64,000 nt of DNA from Fragilaria crotonensis (lineage: Eukaryota > Bacillariophyta > Fragilariophyceae > Fragilariales > Fragilariaceae), in NCBI GenBank assembly GCA_022925895.1, contig JAKSYS010000116.1, positions 1 through 64,000 of the forward strand, in the 5' to 3' direction. The stretch's first letter is position 1. Each line of letters starts with the position of its first letter. Shown piece after piece: positions 44,033 to 55,295 of the stretch. The translations under genes were made by a program, and so were the position numbers. The notes beneath the pieces were generated by a model that saw only the letters and a program-made list of their open reading frames with translations, had not been told where the DNA came from and did no database searches.

Positions 44033-44848
44033 TTACTCCTCTTCTTCCTGTATCTCATCCTCCTCATCATCGTCTTCATCACTTTTTTCGTCATCTTGCA
44101 TCTGTTGTTGTACGGTTTCCATCAAACTCCGCACCATAGCTCGCGTCTGTTCGGGAGTCAAGACCTGACTGTTCAAAATTGCATTGCGAACCAATATGGT
44201 ATAGTCAATCCTCGCAGCGTGTATCCACAGATACCCGTTGACACCAATCGCAACCTCAAATGGTAATTTCGACAATTCGTCCAGTACGACCGATTGTGGC
44301 GAGAGCAACTCTCTAGCCAGTCCGAGAGGTATCTTTTGCAGGGTGCCACCCTTCAATTCGCCGTAAGCTGCTTCTTCAGTCATCCAATCCTTACGAGCGA
44401 TCCCCTGGTCCTTAGGCCCCAACTGGCAACTAAGTATTGGATCAGTCACTTGACTCCCACTAACGACTCGTGCATAGACGAGAGTTCCCGCTGAAAACTG
44501 CGGCCGATTCCGTTTTGTCGCCCCTTCAAATTGCAAACTGGACAGAGAGCAGGTATGTGGAGCACCAACGTCAACCCGATAGACGTCGGCACCTCCATCG
44601 CTCCCCATTCGATCTTGGACGATCCCGACAACTCGATCTTCTGGATGAGCCTGATATCTCTTGGAATTGGTCCAAACGAACCATGTATCGCGATGGTGAT
44701 GGAGTCGTCCCGCCAATGTCGCGACAGTTTGGGACTCGGATATTTGCTTCAAGCCCATTCCGAGACGGAATTTCTTGTCTATGGGAAGGTGGGATGAAAC
44801 GTCATCACCGGGAAGGACGACGGTGATATTGGGGCAAGGCTTGGCCAT
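44033..44848 (-). CDS. RRP40: Exosome complex component RRP40 (EXOSC3)
   Basis: The RNA exosome cap subunit lines the entry channel through which RNA is threaded to the nuclease. Recognisable pieces are ITVVLPGDDV at the N-terminus, RYQAHPEDRVVGIVQDRMGS with YRVDVG (S1-type fold), FEGATKRNRPQFSAGTLVYARV, and DPILSCQ. The KH-type C-terminal part carries GVNGYLWIHA, the GxNG signature of RRP40. The protein ends in an acidic DDEE tail. ATG 44848 is the first Met; the frame continues upstream only without an ATG. Length (271 aa) matches the family. The gene is head-to-head with the DP gene, about 440-500 bp apart, so the two may share a promoter. Confidence 0.93.
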   Translation of the reverse strand: MAKPCPNITVVLPGDDVSSHLPIDKKFRLGMGLKQISESQTVATLAGRLHHHRDTWFVWTNSKRYQAHPEDRVVGIVQDRMGSDGGADVYRVDVGAPHTCSLSSLQFEGATKRNRPQFSAGTLVYARVVSGSQVTDPILSCQLGPKDQGIARKDWMTEEAAYGELKGGTLQKIPLGLARELLSPQSVVLDELSKLPFEVAIGVNGYLWIHAARIDYTILVRNAILNSQVLTPEQTRAMVRSLMETVQQQMQDDEKSDEDDDEEDEIQEEEE

Positions 44849-45290
44849 GTGGAACACAGTCGATGTCTATATTGATCAGTTTTTTTCAGATTTTTTTCTT
44901 TCGTCCTTCAGCAGTGGATGCAGGACGTGTAGCATGAGAGTGTCAGTGACTGTGGTTGACGGACAGGATCCTTCTACGAACAGATAAAATACGACGTAGG
45001 TCATGTGTCCGGTGTCGGAGGTTTCGGAATTCTGTTCACCGAGTCATAAAATCACTTTAAATCTACTGAGACATGAGTTAAAGTTCCGGAACCCCCCTGT
45101 CCCCGTATCTTCGCTTCTCATGTGGAATCCCATGTCGTTACATAGCGGTTAACTCAAGCACAAAGTTGTCCCGAACGGAAACCAAAAATTCAGGATTTTT
45201 TCCACAAGCGTTTCCTCCCTCCAACCTACTTTCTCTTTCTACAGACACTCACTGGACTTATTTGTAGACCCGCCGCCAAATACAATCGGC

Positions 45291-46239
45291 GTGGCAGAGT
45301 GGGATAAGCATTGTATTTTCGTCGACCTTTCCATCAAACCATATACAACAATGGTGAATCCTCCTCGCAAACGCAGCTCTCCACCCCCATCCGGAGAAAG
45401 TTGTGGTGGTAAGAAACCGAAACGCTCATCGAGTCCGACGGGAAAGACATCACCAGATACGAAAGCAAGCAAGGGACTTCGTCATTTCAGTATGAAGGTT
45501 TGCCGGAAAGTAGAAGAGAAGGGCAAGACAACTTACAATGAGGTGGCCGATGAATTAGTACGGGAAGTCATGTCGGAACGCTCTGCGGATGAACCCAGGG
45601 GAAAGTACGATGAAAAGAATATCCGCAGACGTGTTTACGATGCTCTGAATGTCCTCATGGCGATGGATATTATTAGCAAAGAGAAGAAGGAAATTCTTTG
45701 GAAGGGATTACCAAGCAATGCTCATCATGATCTGGGCATGCTGAAACGGGAAGGGCAAACTCTGGAAAAGGAAGTCGAACGCAAGCGAGAATCCTTGCGG
45801 GAGCTGCTTGTCCAGCAGGTTTGTTTTCGGAACTTGGTGGCGCACAATCGCAAGTCGGAGCAAAGGGACGATGAAAAGATTCCCCTTCCCTTTATTGTGG
45901 TCAATACGCATTCCACTGCCGTCATACAGTGCGAAATGAGCAGTGACCGCACAGATGTTATGTTCGATTTCAGTATGCCCTTTGAAATCAATGATGACAA
46001 TACCATTCTCAAGCGACTCGGAATGTAAGTGACTATGTTTGATTTGTCGCGTGTTTACTTGTTGAATACCTTTCTAACTCATTACTTTTTGTGGCAGGAA
46101 CAAAGCAACCATGCCAGCCTTGCAAGAAATGCTTCCTCCGGATATGCTGGAGTACTGCAAGGGGCATGGCTTGTTGGAATCGATATTGGTGTCCCCTGAA
46201 CCAGCTGGCCGAATGCTGGCGTCTGCTAATGAGTTTTGA
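45291..46239 (+). CDS. DP (E2F dimerisation partner) transcription factor
   Basis: Exons 45291-46024 and 46098-46239 join over a 73-bp GT-AG intron to 291 residues. The winged-helix DNA-binding domain is almost textbook DP: GLRHFSMKVCRKVEEKGKTT, YNEVADELVREV, DEKNIRRRVYDALNVLMAMD and IISKEKKEILWKGLP. A leucine-zipper/coiled coil follows (LEKEVERKRESLRELLVQQV), then the DP-specific LPFIVVNTHSTAVIQCEMS and the FEINDDNTILKRLGM segment that packs against E2F. DP proteins bind DNA as heterodimers with E2F and control G1/S genes. An alternative start at ATG 45351 (MVNPPRKRSS) has a better context and is equally possible. Head-to-head with RRP40. Confidence 0.95.
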
Positions 46240-47719
46240 ACCACTGAGAGTGATCCTCTTTTGGTAATAGCTTCCTAATGTACCCGCTTTTCCTCATTGA
46301 GCAGAATCGTCGTCCGTCTCTTTTCTCTCATGGCTCATAAGGTCGGATTGCTCCGACTACAAGCTAGTTGTAGTACCGCAGCTGATTGCTGATCTTGAAG
46401 GAGTATAGTACTTGTACCTGTAATCGAGTATTGGGGTTAGGACGGCAGGACACATCCTCAGAACCCCGACTCAGAGGATTACTATACTCCGTACTCCTTT
46501 TTTACTCCTTACTCTTCTGTTGTATGCTCTCCATTGGAACAACGAACAATCATATTAAATCATACAAATGTCATGAACAACGCAAGTACTGTCCACTGTC
46601 CACATGTAACGGTACAACTGGACAAAAACTGACCGCGCAGTCGCGAGCACATTGAAGTGTGAATGAATTCAAGATTCAACCGACACTCGACTCATTTGGT
46701 CACATCTCGTGTACATCGTCGATGCAACTCTACTCCAGTATATTGGAAGTTACTAGTACCCTTGAGACGGGAATGTTATGGAGTTAGCTCAACCAAGACA
46801 TCTGGTGCACATCATTACTCTTTTCAAATCATGCATTCCATCTTCCCATTGCCGATGGACGGCTTGCATCGTTGGACAAGGCAATCGAGCAATTCGATCT
46901 CACTCACCGTTCCACGAGAGCTGCTTCCAAGGCATCTGACGCTCATCACTTCTCTTTTCCCGATCAATCCATGGCATGTTCCCCATCAGAGATGGACAAG
47001 TTCGATCATTGGACAACGAAATCGAGCAAATCGATCTACATAGTTCCAGCATGGGAGTCACATCGACTTTGGGTCTTCATCGCTGGAGCATTGGAGTCCC
47101 TCAATATCGTTATAATTTCTCTGTGTCTTTCTACCCGTAGCTTCCGGTTTGCGTTCACGCTTATTCACGAATTAAGCCTTTCCAAGGAACAGTCATCTAT
47201 CTGAACAATGTGTCCAGTTGTACTCCTATCAATATCATAGGCAAGTCACCCTTTCCTGTCTCTGCTCTAATGGTTGAGATTCTGGAATGTGGAAACCTGT
47301 TCGTACGTCCAATTATGGGTTGGTGTTCATGTTAGTTCGTGTGCGGAACCGAGGATCACTGTGAACGGTGCACCGTGCTACTGGTACTTGTACATATTTG
47401 TACGGAGAAGCAACTTGCAATGCTAACTGTGACAACGAAAAAGTAGTACCAGTACTGTAATACCAGTACTCTATATTTTACAGTAATGATCTACAGAGAG
47501 AGAGGGATATGGTCGAACGGCGCATCTCAGTGAAACGTCGAGTTTTCGAGAGCAAGAGATCTCAGACCGCTCGTTGTGGGCGATTAGAGTTAGTCTGCTA
47601 GCCTTCTGTATCTTCTCACCTCAATCATTGCCGACGCCCGTCAATTGCATCTCAAGCAATCTCATCGTTTACCAGCATAGCGTCGAAAGCAGCTAGACAT
47701 ACTGAATTTCCTAACAATA
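46240..47719. other. Intergenic, no supported gene, GTAC-rich near 47380-47480
   Basis: Frames at 46663-47204 are shifted relative to one another and show a loose internal repetition (TCGAGCAA...TTCGATC, CATCACTCTTTTC/CATCACTTCTCTTTTC near 46800-47040), suggesting an old duplication of about 100 bp. No recognisable protein was found. The stretch just before the mitochondrial bL12 gene holds short self-complementary GTAC motifs. Confidence 0.5.
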
Positions 47720-48289
47720 ATGGCCATGCGGTTATCTATGCAACGACTGCCATCGAGGGCAGTGATTCGGCGACCAACGAACCACGTTCGGTCCTTTTCT
47801 GCCGCACCCTCTGAGGCCACCTCGGATGCTGTACCTGACGCTGCAGAGTGGGTGCCACCACCCCATCCTTCGCACTTTTCATCGCCCAAAGTGGAAGAGC
47901 TTTACTTTAAGCTGATCCATCTCCCGCGACCAGAATTGAAGCTTGTGTCTAAAGTTGCCTTGGGAAGAGTTGGAATTGACTTGGATAAGGAGAATGAAGC
48001 CAGAGCAGCCTTCTTGGCCTCAGGAGGTGCAGCGCAAAACGACGCTGCGGTTGAGGAGGCACCTGTCGAAGTAAAGACATCGTTTGACCTCAAGCTGCTG
48101 GGATTTGATGCCAAGTCCAAAATCAAGGTCATTAAGGAGGTTCGTGCCATTGCGAACTTAGGATTGAAGGAAGCAAAAGAGTTGGTGGAAGGCGCTCCAA
48201 AGCTTATCAGGAAAGGAATGAAGCAAGATGAAGCCGAGGAGCTCATGAAGAAGCTGGTCGAGGCAGGAGCTGAAGTAGAGATTGTTTAG
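47720..48289 (+). CDS. Mitochondrial ribosomal protein bL12 (L7/L12 family)
   Basis: 189 residues. Residues 1-30 are rich in Arg/Ser with few acidic residues ([19 protein letters not shown]), a mitochondrial presequence. An N-terminal dimerisation segment ([20 protein letters not shown]) is followed by an acidic Ala-rich hinge. The C-terminal factor-binding domain reads [40 protein letters not shown] and [20 protein letters not shown], the conserved L7/L12 fold that recruits translation factors. The presequence argues for mitochondria; a plastid version would normally be plastid-encoded or carry a bipartite signal, which is absent. Single exon. Confidence 0.95.
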   Translation: MAMRLSMQRLPSRAVIRRPTNHVRSFSAAPSEATSDAVPDAAEWVPPPHPSHFSSPKVEELYFKLIHLPRPELKLVSKVALGRVGIDLDKENEARAAFLASGGAAQNDAAVEEAPVEVKTSFDLKLLGFDAKSKIKVIKEVRAIANLGLKEAKELVEGAPKLIRKGMKQDEAEELMKKLVEAGAEVEIV

Positions 48290-49014
48290 TAGATCTGATT
48301 GTGCGTTACCACCAATCGATGACAAGCCTGCCTCTCAGGCTAGTCGATACTTTACGCTGCCTCATAAGGCCGTACCGGAGCATCGCTAAGCGACTCTAGC
48401 CGTCTGCATGTAGGAGGCTCACAAATGTGTTTTCCGTAATCCATGGAAGTGCTTGATTGGTTTCTTAATACATGACCCCGGCACATGTCACCCAATTATC
48501 GCGCGTCTCTTTGAAAGAACGTGATTGAGACCCAATAAAAAGGATACGTTTCCCTCGAATGTGGAGTTAGTGTTAGAAGCAGATCGACGGCGCCCACTAA
48601 ACACGCGCTAGTAGGGACAGTGCAATCTACCGTTCACCTCGAACAAACAAAGAGACTGAATGTTAACTATTGTTGACTATTTCAAGGACATGGTGATCGA
48701 CGACAAAGCAGCTAGCGTGATAACATGATAGGGTGACACGTTGAAGATCGATCGCGAGTTTGATTACTAGAGCACTAGAAGTCAAACCAGGAGCCCTCGC
48801 AATTGATCTTCGATGCCATCGAATTCGTGAGAACCATAATGCACCACGCGGAGGGCAGGACTCGCCAGAGTGCTGGCTTCCTTCGGATGTACATACTCGT
48901 AGTCAGGTTTCGAAATCCTAAAGGATATCAGCTTCACTCTCTCCGTGGAGGCTATGGATTAATTGTCGAATCGCAAGATCATTTTCGAGTCAAGGCAGTC
49001 CGACGGACTGAATG
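48290..49014. other. Intergenic, no supported gene
   Basis: This 3' flank is shared by the convergent bL12 and double-USP genes. Only short frames without recognisable domains are present. Confidence 0.6.
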
Positions 49015-51890
49015 TCAGTCGACTTCTCGGCGAGAATCATCGAGCGAGGATTCAGAGCACATATAGAAGAGGACATAAGGCGACGGCGATGACGCAAATG
49101 TTGTAACAGGGTCGATTTCTCGGAACTTTTTATCGTCAAACTCGTACCATCGCTTACTGAAACGATTTTGGGCGTAGGCTGTATAGTGACCTGAGTCGAT
49201 GCTCCCCACATGATTCGACGACGCATACAAATCATATCGAGCGTCGCCACTACTTTTGCTTCGAACTAAGTAGGAAAGATCCCAACCGTCAACGGGAAAC
49301 GTTAGCGCTGTATCCACCTTCCTGATACCTTCCTCGCAGTCATCGACTTTAAATCGATTCAGATGAACAATAAGGATAGGAGGCAACACAAAAATTTCAG
49401 ACTTCTTTGTTGCGTCAACCAGCATTTGGCAACTCGAGCAAAACCATTGGTTCGCGCCTATGAGGGCTTCCTCTGCCACATAGGCAGCCATGCAATCATC
49501 AAGGGTACCATTGTCGCCGTCAATCGGCAACGATAGGTACATGAATGCTTCAAAACGAACGCTGAAATAGCCGCACGTTCGACATTCGCATTTGCTCCTT
49601 AGCTGACCTTGAAATAAGTCAACGATAAATGAATCATGCCTTTGTGAATAACTTTCCCAATAATTCATTGCATCACACTCGTCATTAACCCCGGTATATG
49701 CCCTCTCTTCCATTTGCGTCTGCCCTCCGGCACGGTTTAGATCCTCATGAATGCCATCCAACAACGTGACGAGCAGCTCATGTGAATCGTGCATTTGAGT
49801 ACCCCTAAACATTGGAGCAAAGTTTGCGAGCTTCTTCGTGAATCCTTTTGTCACAATCACGCGGCGCTTCCCACTCGTCTTTAACCATATTTTATTTATC
49901 AAATCAGCGTATGCTGTTACGAGCTCGCCCTTGGCACTGCCGCAAACATTGTCGCTGCAAATCTCACTTTGATAGTCAAATCTAAAGGGACAATGACGTT
50001 AGGACATGGCAAAATCTCGACCAATGCATCAAGGCTTGGACCTACCCCAAGAAGTAGTCAGTGAGCGGAACTGTGTTACTGAGGCACTGCAGAGCACTGT
50101 TTAAAAACGACGCATTTCCCAGGTTTCGCAAGCCTACTACGCCAGGGGGAGCATACGATTCCCCCTTCAGGCATCCAGCGACTTCAAAGTTATGCAACAC
50201 CACTGACTCAATTCTTTCGTAGATCGTTGTTCGCTGGGGGGTATCGCTTATTTCATTGGGAGCATCGCTGCGTCTGTCAGATGCAGCGTCTGCAACGTCG
50301 TCTATTGTCGTCGTGATTGTTCCGTTTGGTGTCTCCTTGCCGCTCTGTGACTCTTCATTCAGTACCTCAAGCTGACTTAATAGCATCTCCCGATTAAAGA
50401 CTTCGCTCTCCCTCCTCTTTGAGACTCGACGCTCTTGCAAGTGGGGCCACAGCTGAGGACGCGATATTGATTGGCGATTGATGGACGGCAAAATATTGGA
50501 TTGTGTTGTCGCTGTTCGATTGAAAAAGAGAATGTATGGACTTGAAGACGAACGAAACGTGCTTGCAGGGTTGATTACTCGATGCTCATTGTCATCGAAT
50601 TCATACCATTCTTTGTCGAATTGATTCAAGATACAAGCTGTGTAGTGACCAACGTCAAGATCGCCAAAATGGTTAGTTGATGCATATAGATCATAAGTGG
50701 TGGCAGCACCTCCCCCACTTTTCACAACATGGCTCAGATCCCAGCCGACGACTGGATACTTCAGCTTGGTGTCAACCTTCACACACTTATCCGCTTTTTG
50801 TGTGTGCTTAAAACGTTTGAGCTGGATGATGAGCACTGGAGGAACTACCCACAAATCAGTCTGTTTAGTCGCGTCAACAAGTTTCTTGCATTCCCGGCAA
50901 TACCATTGATTTCCATCAGTCATGTCCTCTTCCTTGAGGTAATCTGCCAGGCAGTGGTCGAGAGATTTCGACTTGTCGTTTACAGGCAGCGATAAGTACA
51001 TGAAGGCGTCGAAACGGACATTCTGATACCCACAATCGCAACATTTGATCGAAGATCGAAGTTGACCTTGAAACATATCCACAATGACACTCTTATCTCG
51101 CAAGAGGTGTCGCTGCCAGGCAGCAACTGCTGCTTTTTCATGATCGTCTGTCCCACTTATATCATTTTCCTCAATGTACGGTTTGACGCCTTCGACTCGA
51201 TTAAGATCCTCGTGGATTTTGTCGAGTAGTACTGCCAAGAACTCGTGAGCATCGTGTTGCTCATCTCCTTCAAACTGAGGGAGGTACCTCTGAATCTTTG
51301 ATCGAAAGCCTTTCAGGTTGATAACACGCGTGTCATTGATACTCTTTGCTGGTTTAAGCCAAATCTTCTTCTGCAGCTTTGCATAGGCTGTCGCGAGCTC
51401 TCCGCGCGATCCGAGCGTGTTATTTGAGTTGATTTCCTTGCGATAGTCATATCTAAGGAAAGCGCATCGCTGAGTATTTGATCGATAGCTACAGTAGCAA
51501 TTGCTTGCAGCCCAGATGCACAACTTACCCTAGAAAGTATTCCGTGAGTGGTACCGTGTTGCTCAGGCACTGCAATGCACTATTCATATAACAGGTGTTC
51601 CCTAGATTTCGAAAGCCTACTACACCAGGAACTCCGCTGTTTGGATCTAAGCCACCCACGTGATGCAAATTATACATTGCAGCTCGACGAACATGATCAT
51701 AATTGTCGGCTCGTATTGTTGCAGCCGTTGTACCGTTTCCAGTCTCTTCCCCATGATCCAAGGGACTAAATATTTGAGAGCCTACGCGAACAATCGATTC
51801 CCCATTGCTTCGTAGTCGTTGCTTCGACCTCTGTTGAAGCAGAGCACCCCTCTGCTCCTCGTTGTCGTCGCCTGTTTGGGTGTTTCCCAT
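49015..51890 (-). CDS. Two-domain USP ubiquitin protease; second domain lacks catalytic Cys, 911 aa
   Basis: Exons 51890-51529, 51452-50046 and 49981-49015 (introns 76 and 64 bp, GT-AG, both phase 2) give a continuous 911-residue frame. Domain 1 has the Cys box [17 protein letters not shown] (Cys100), the QHDAHEF segment, CxxC pairs (CCDC; CREC), and the His box [13 protein letters not shown] (His390). Without any stop, the same exon runs through a linker into a second USP domain whose Cys box is [17 protein letters not shown]. Ser569 replaces the nucleophile and Ala the preceding Thr, while its His box ([13 protein letters not shown], His855) is kept. Both introns fall at the same place, right after the YFLG of each Cys box, showing that the domains arose by duplication. 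Domain 1 should remove ubiquitin; domain 2 is predicted to be an inactive binder. The N-terminus MGNTQ is a candidate for myristoylation. A close paralog is the next gene upstream. Confidence 0.9.
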
Positions 51891-52195
51891 CGCCGGCTCG
51901 CATTCAATGCATCAGCAGAGCGTTTTCTGCTCAACCTCATTTGTTTTCGCGCGTACAGTGAATAAAAAAAGAACGCGACATGCCTACAGCCTACTGACTA
52001 CAGACTAACAGTAACTGTATTTCATGTACAGTACTACTGCATTCTTTACCTCTCAATCACTGAAAATGCTTGGTAGTCTCATGCTTTGCCGATCTACACC
52101 CGTATCGAGATGCATTCGAAGAATACCAGGTACCATCCATTTGCTAGTCAGAAGCATTGTCTCCGTTTCTCGACACCCTGGTAGCAAATATTGAC

Positions 52196-54076
52196 CTATT
52201 TACAGCTTTCTAAATCCTGGCTTCGCAATCTCTCAGCTATTCGGTTGCTTTGTCTCGTCGGATAATTCGAATTGGTGCCATTGCTGCCATTTTTCGACTG
52301 CTTCGTTTTCTTGGCGGCAGGCTTTTTCTGTCCTTCTTCGTCGGTGCTACTGCTGCTGGCCTTGATCGACGGCGACTGGTGACTAAGTCCTTCCTCTTGT
52401 AATGAATCTAGGCGATCTCGGTTCGTGGAAATGCTGGCCGCAGTTGAGCGCTGGAAGTCGCGAAAGTGGCCTTCTCGAACTTGTGCATGCGGCCACAGCT
52501 CAGGTCGAGAGACTGACTGCCTCCGAATCAAAATACCCCTAGGGTTTGATGGGTGAGATTCATCGACCAAAGCTGGTACTCGATTGTAAAAAAGAAGGTA
52601 CGGAGATGACGACGTTTCAAAGGTGGTGTGCGGATCAATGGTGCGGTAGCGGGAATCGTTGAATTCATACCACTGGTCGTCGAAGCGATTCAAGGCATAG
52701 GCTGTATAGTGACCTCCACTGAGTCCACCCAAGTGGTTGGAAACAGCGTAGAGATCATAGACAGGAGTGCCACCTCCTCGGCTCCGTATCGAAGTGGAAA
52801 GATCCCACCCTGAAATGGGATACTTCAAAGCAGCTTCGTTCTTGCGTCCTGCTCGACCATACTCATCGTACTTGAAGCGTTTCAGGTGAATGATGAGAAT
52901 GGGTGGTAAGACCCAAAGATCAGTTTTCTTCGTCGCGTCCGTGTGCTTCTTGCATTTTTCACAATACCATTGATTGTCACCGGTTAGATTGTCCTCTTCA
53001 AGATAAAGGTTAAGACAGTCTTCCAAGGTTCTGTGCAACAAGTAGAGCATTGAATTGAGAACACAAGCAGTCGCTTTAACAAATGATTTCCATTCTGCTC
53101 ACCTGCACGAATCGGTAATGGGGAGTGACAGGTACATGCTTGGCTCGAATCGAATGTTCTTGTGCTTGCAAACCTTACACACGCAGGTGTTGCGAAACTG
53201 TCCCTGAAATAGGTCGACTACCAGGGATTTGTTTCTCCTGAGATAGTTGGCCCAGGCGTTTTGGGCATCGATCTCATCGTTGCTCCCGTCACAATCCTTG
53301 TCTTCAATGTAGGGTCGTTTCTTGACTCTATTCAAATCTTCATGAATTCCATCCAAGAGATAGGACAACAATTCTTGCGCGTCGTGCTGTCGATTGCCAC
53401 CAAACTGCGGGGCGAATGTTGAGAGAGATCGCTTAAAGGCGGATGGCTGAACTATTCTGCGGTTGGTGTTGGCTTGCTTAAGCCACATGTCTTTCATGAG
53501 CTCCGCATACGCCATAACAAGCTTCCCGCCTGTGCCAAGAAAATTGTCCTTATTGATTTCTTTACGATAATCGTAGCTACAGAGACAAGGTATGAGTTGC
53601 CACGAAGAAAAGATGAAACCTGGTTTGAAGGGTGAAAGTCGCATGGAAGATATGGATACAGATACGTACCCCAAGAAATAGTCTGTCAACGGAATAGTGT
53701 TGCTCAGACATTGCAGCGAGCTGTTGATGAAGCACGTATTTCCTAAATTCCTGAGACCAACAATACCGGCAGGCAGTTCACTCTGCAAGACTCCCGCTTC
53801 GTTAAGATTGTGCATGACGGCGTCGTGAACATGCGCGTAGTTGGATGCACGTTTGTTTGGCGTTTCGTTCCCGTTTTTGCCCCTCTGAGTTCCTGACAAT
53901 CGTCGTCCGCTTGCCATTATGAGAGAACCCACTCGTAACAAACTATTCTCATTTTTGGAGCGAAGTCTCTTGCTCGGCGATCGTTCCATATTGGATATTG
54001 GTTCGACAAGGACGTCGTCTGTGCTCCCTTGTGCGATTAGTTCATTCTCCATTGGTTTATTGCAGATAGCGCCCAT
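52196..54076 (-). CDS. USP-type ubiquitin C-terminal hydrolase, 571 aa
   Basis: Exons 54076-53670, 53576-53103 and 53030-52196 give 571 residues. Introns are 93 and 72 bp. The first interrupts after YFLG in phase 2, exactly as in the neighbouring two-domain USP gene. The second lies before TLEDC and is absent from the neighbour. Catalytic elements are intact: Cys115 in GLRNLGNTCFINSSLQC, NRQHDAQELLSYL, Zn-ribbon Cys pairs (CVCKVC and CEKCKK), His401 in GGHYTAYALNRF, and WYEFND. The C-terminal 110 residues are low-complexity and basic (KKPAAKKTKQSK), likely a nuclear signal. The N-terminus MGAICNK suits myristoylation plus palmitoylation. The 93-bp first intron has no stop in frame, so a retained-intron isoform would add 31 residues. 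A standard deubiquitinase by sequence; the substrate is unknown. Confidence 0.93.
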
Positions 54077-54800
54077 TCTTCAAGCAAAAAATCTTCAGCT
54101 GAGAGGGGAATCAACCCAATGTGGAGAGACCAAAAACAGAAACAAACAGCTGATGTACTCGTAACTCAACGAAAAGAAATAGAATGTTGGCAAAGGAGAA
54201 AGCCGCACTGAAAAGCGCCATGGGGAAATGGAATGCCAGAAGATGTGGCACGTCACAATGCTGTACAACGAATACGAGTACTCCAGTACAACCTACAAAT
54301 ACCGCATACCTGGGACCTACAGGTATGGTACATGTAGGACATTTGACAATTTATGATGCTATATGCATATATAAAACATATAACCGCTCTGATGTGATGA
54401 GTCCGGTTTCCCGTGTAGTACAAGTACTCCAGTAGAATGTAAATCCTTGGTAGTACGGTAGAGTACAACGGAGCCGCGGGGTATCTACTATTGGAATGTC
54501 GTGCGCGGTCTACTGTGGTATGATACACTTGTACCTTGTACAGTACCCCCTCTAGAGTCTGAAACCGTTAATTGCAGGACCTTCCTGCGATCATATTCTC
54601 GCTCTTGTGGTACCTGGTACTAGTATGCATACTTGTACTAGTAGTACAAGTACCTGGTACTGCGGTATGTCATACAATATTGTGTTCTCTGGGGTTCGTG
54701 GTAGGCGATACAATACATGTACAAGTACCCGGTAACAATAGTAGTACACTATCATAGTAACGAGTACTCCAGTAGAACCACAACTCACAACCGCCAAGAC
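54077..54800. other. Intergenic, GTAC-palindrome-rich DNA left of the Copia element
   Basis: From 54430 to 54780 GTACTAGTA, GTACCTGGTAC and TACAAGTACC motifs recur, giving many possible stem-loops. No gene was seen. The last five bases (AAGAC, 54796-54800) match 60075-60079 and are the probable target-site duplication. Confidence 0.6.
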
Positions 54801-55261
54801 TGTCGAGAGCTACTGTGCTACTGCCACATTGTCGAGTGCTACTGTACCATCCGGACAGTACGCGAACTACAACGGTAGCAGTTCCCAAGCTATCTGTTCT
54901 GTCGATGCCAACCTTGCTGACCAAATTGGAGATGGTTGGACAACCATTATTGGGAAACATAAAAGGAAGGACCAGGAAAGCAAAGAAGATAAAGTTCCCA
55001 CGGCAGGAATGAAAGTGCAGCGTGGGATTGATTAGTTGTTCTTGGAATGAACAAGACTGCAACTGAGGAAAAACTTAAGAAGACTATTCTATGAATGGGA
55101 ATGAAACTACATAATGTGAACAAGGAAAATATGGAAAGAGAATAACAACAACAATAAGCTCACAATTTGAAAACCTACTATATTAGTACTGTTGTCTATT
55201 TTACTGTCTACAGGGATTATTGTACGAGATATCTCGAAAAGGAACTCGGAATTATTTAACA
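54801..55261 (+). repeat. Left LTR of the Copia element
   Basis: Begins TGTCGAGAGC and ends ATTTAACA, followed by C shared with the other copy. It contains the same 68-codon frame (54829-55035) that in the right LTR forms the end of the pol reading frame. Confidence 0.95.
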
Positions 55262-55295
55262 CGTTTATAAACGGTCAGTTTATATCCAAGGCAAG

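Noticed and set aside
49015-50450. Second USP domain as a separate gene
   Set aside because: There is no stop between the domains within exon 2, and the phase-2 intron after YFLG joins it in frame. The in-frame Met in the linker alone is weak evidence for a separate start.
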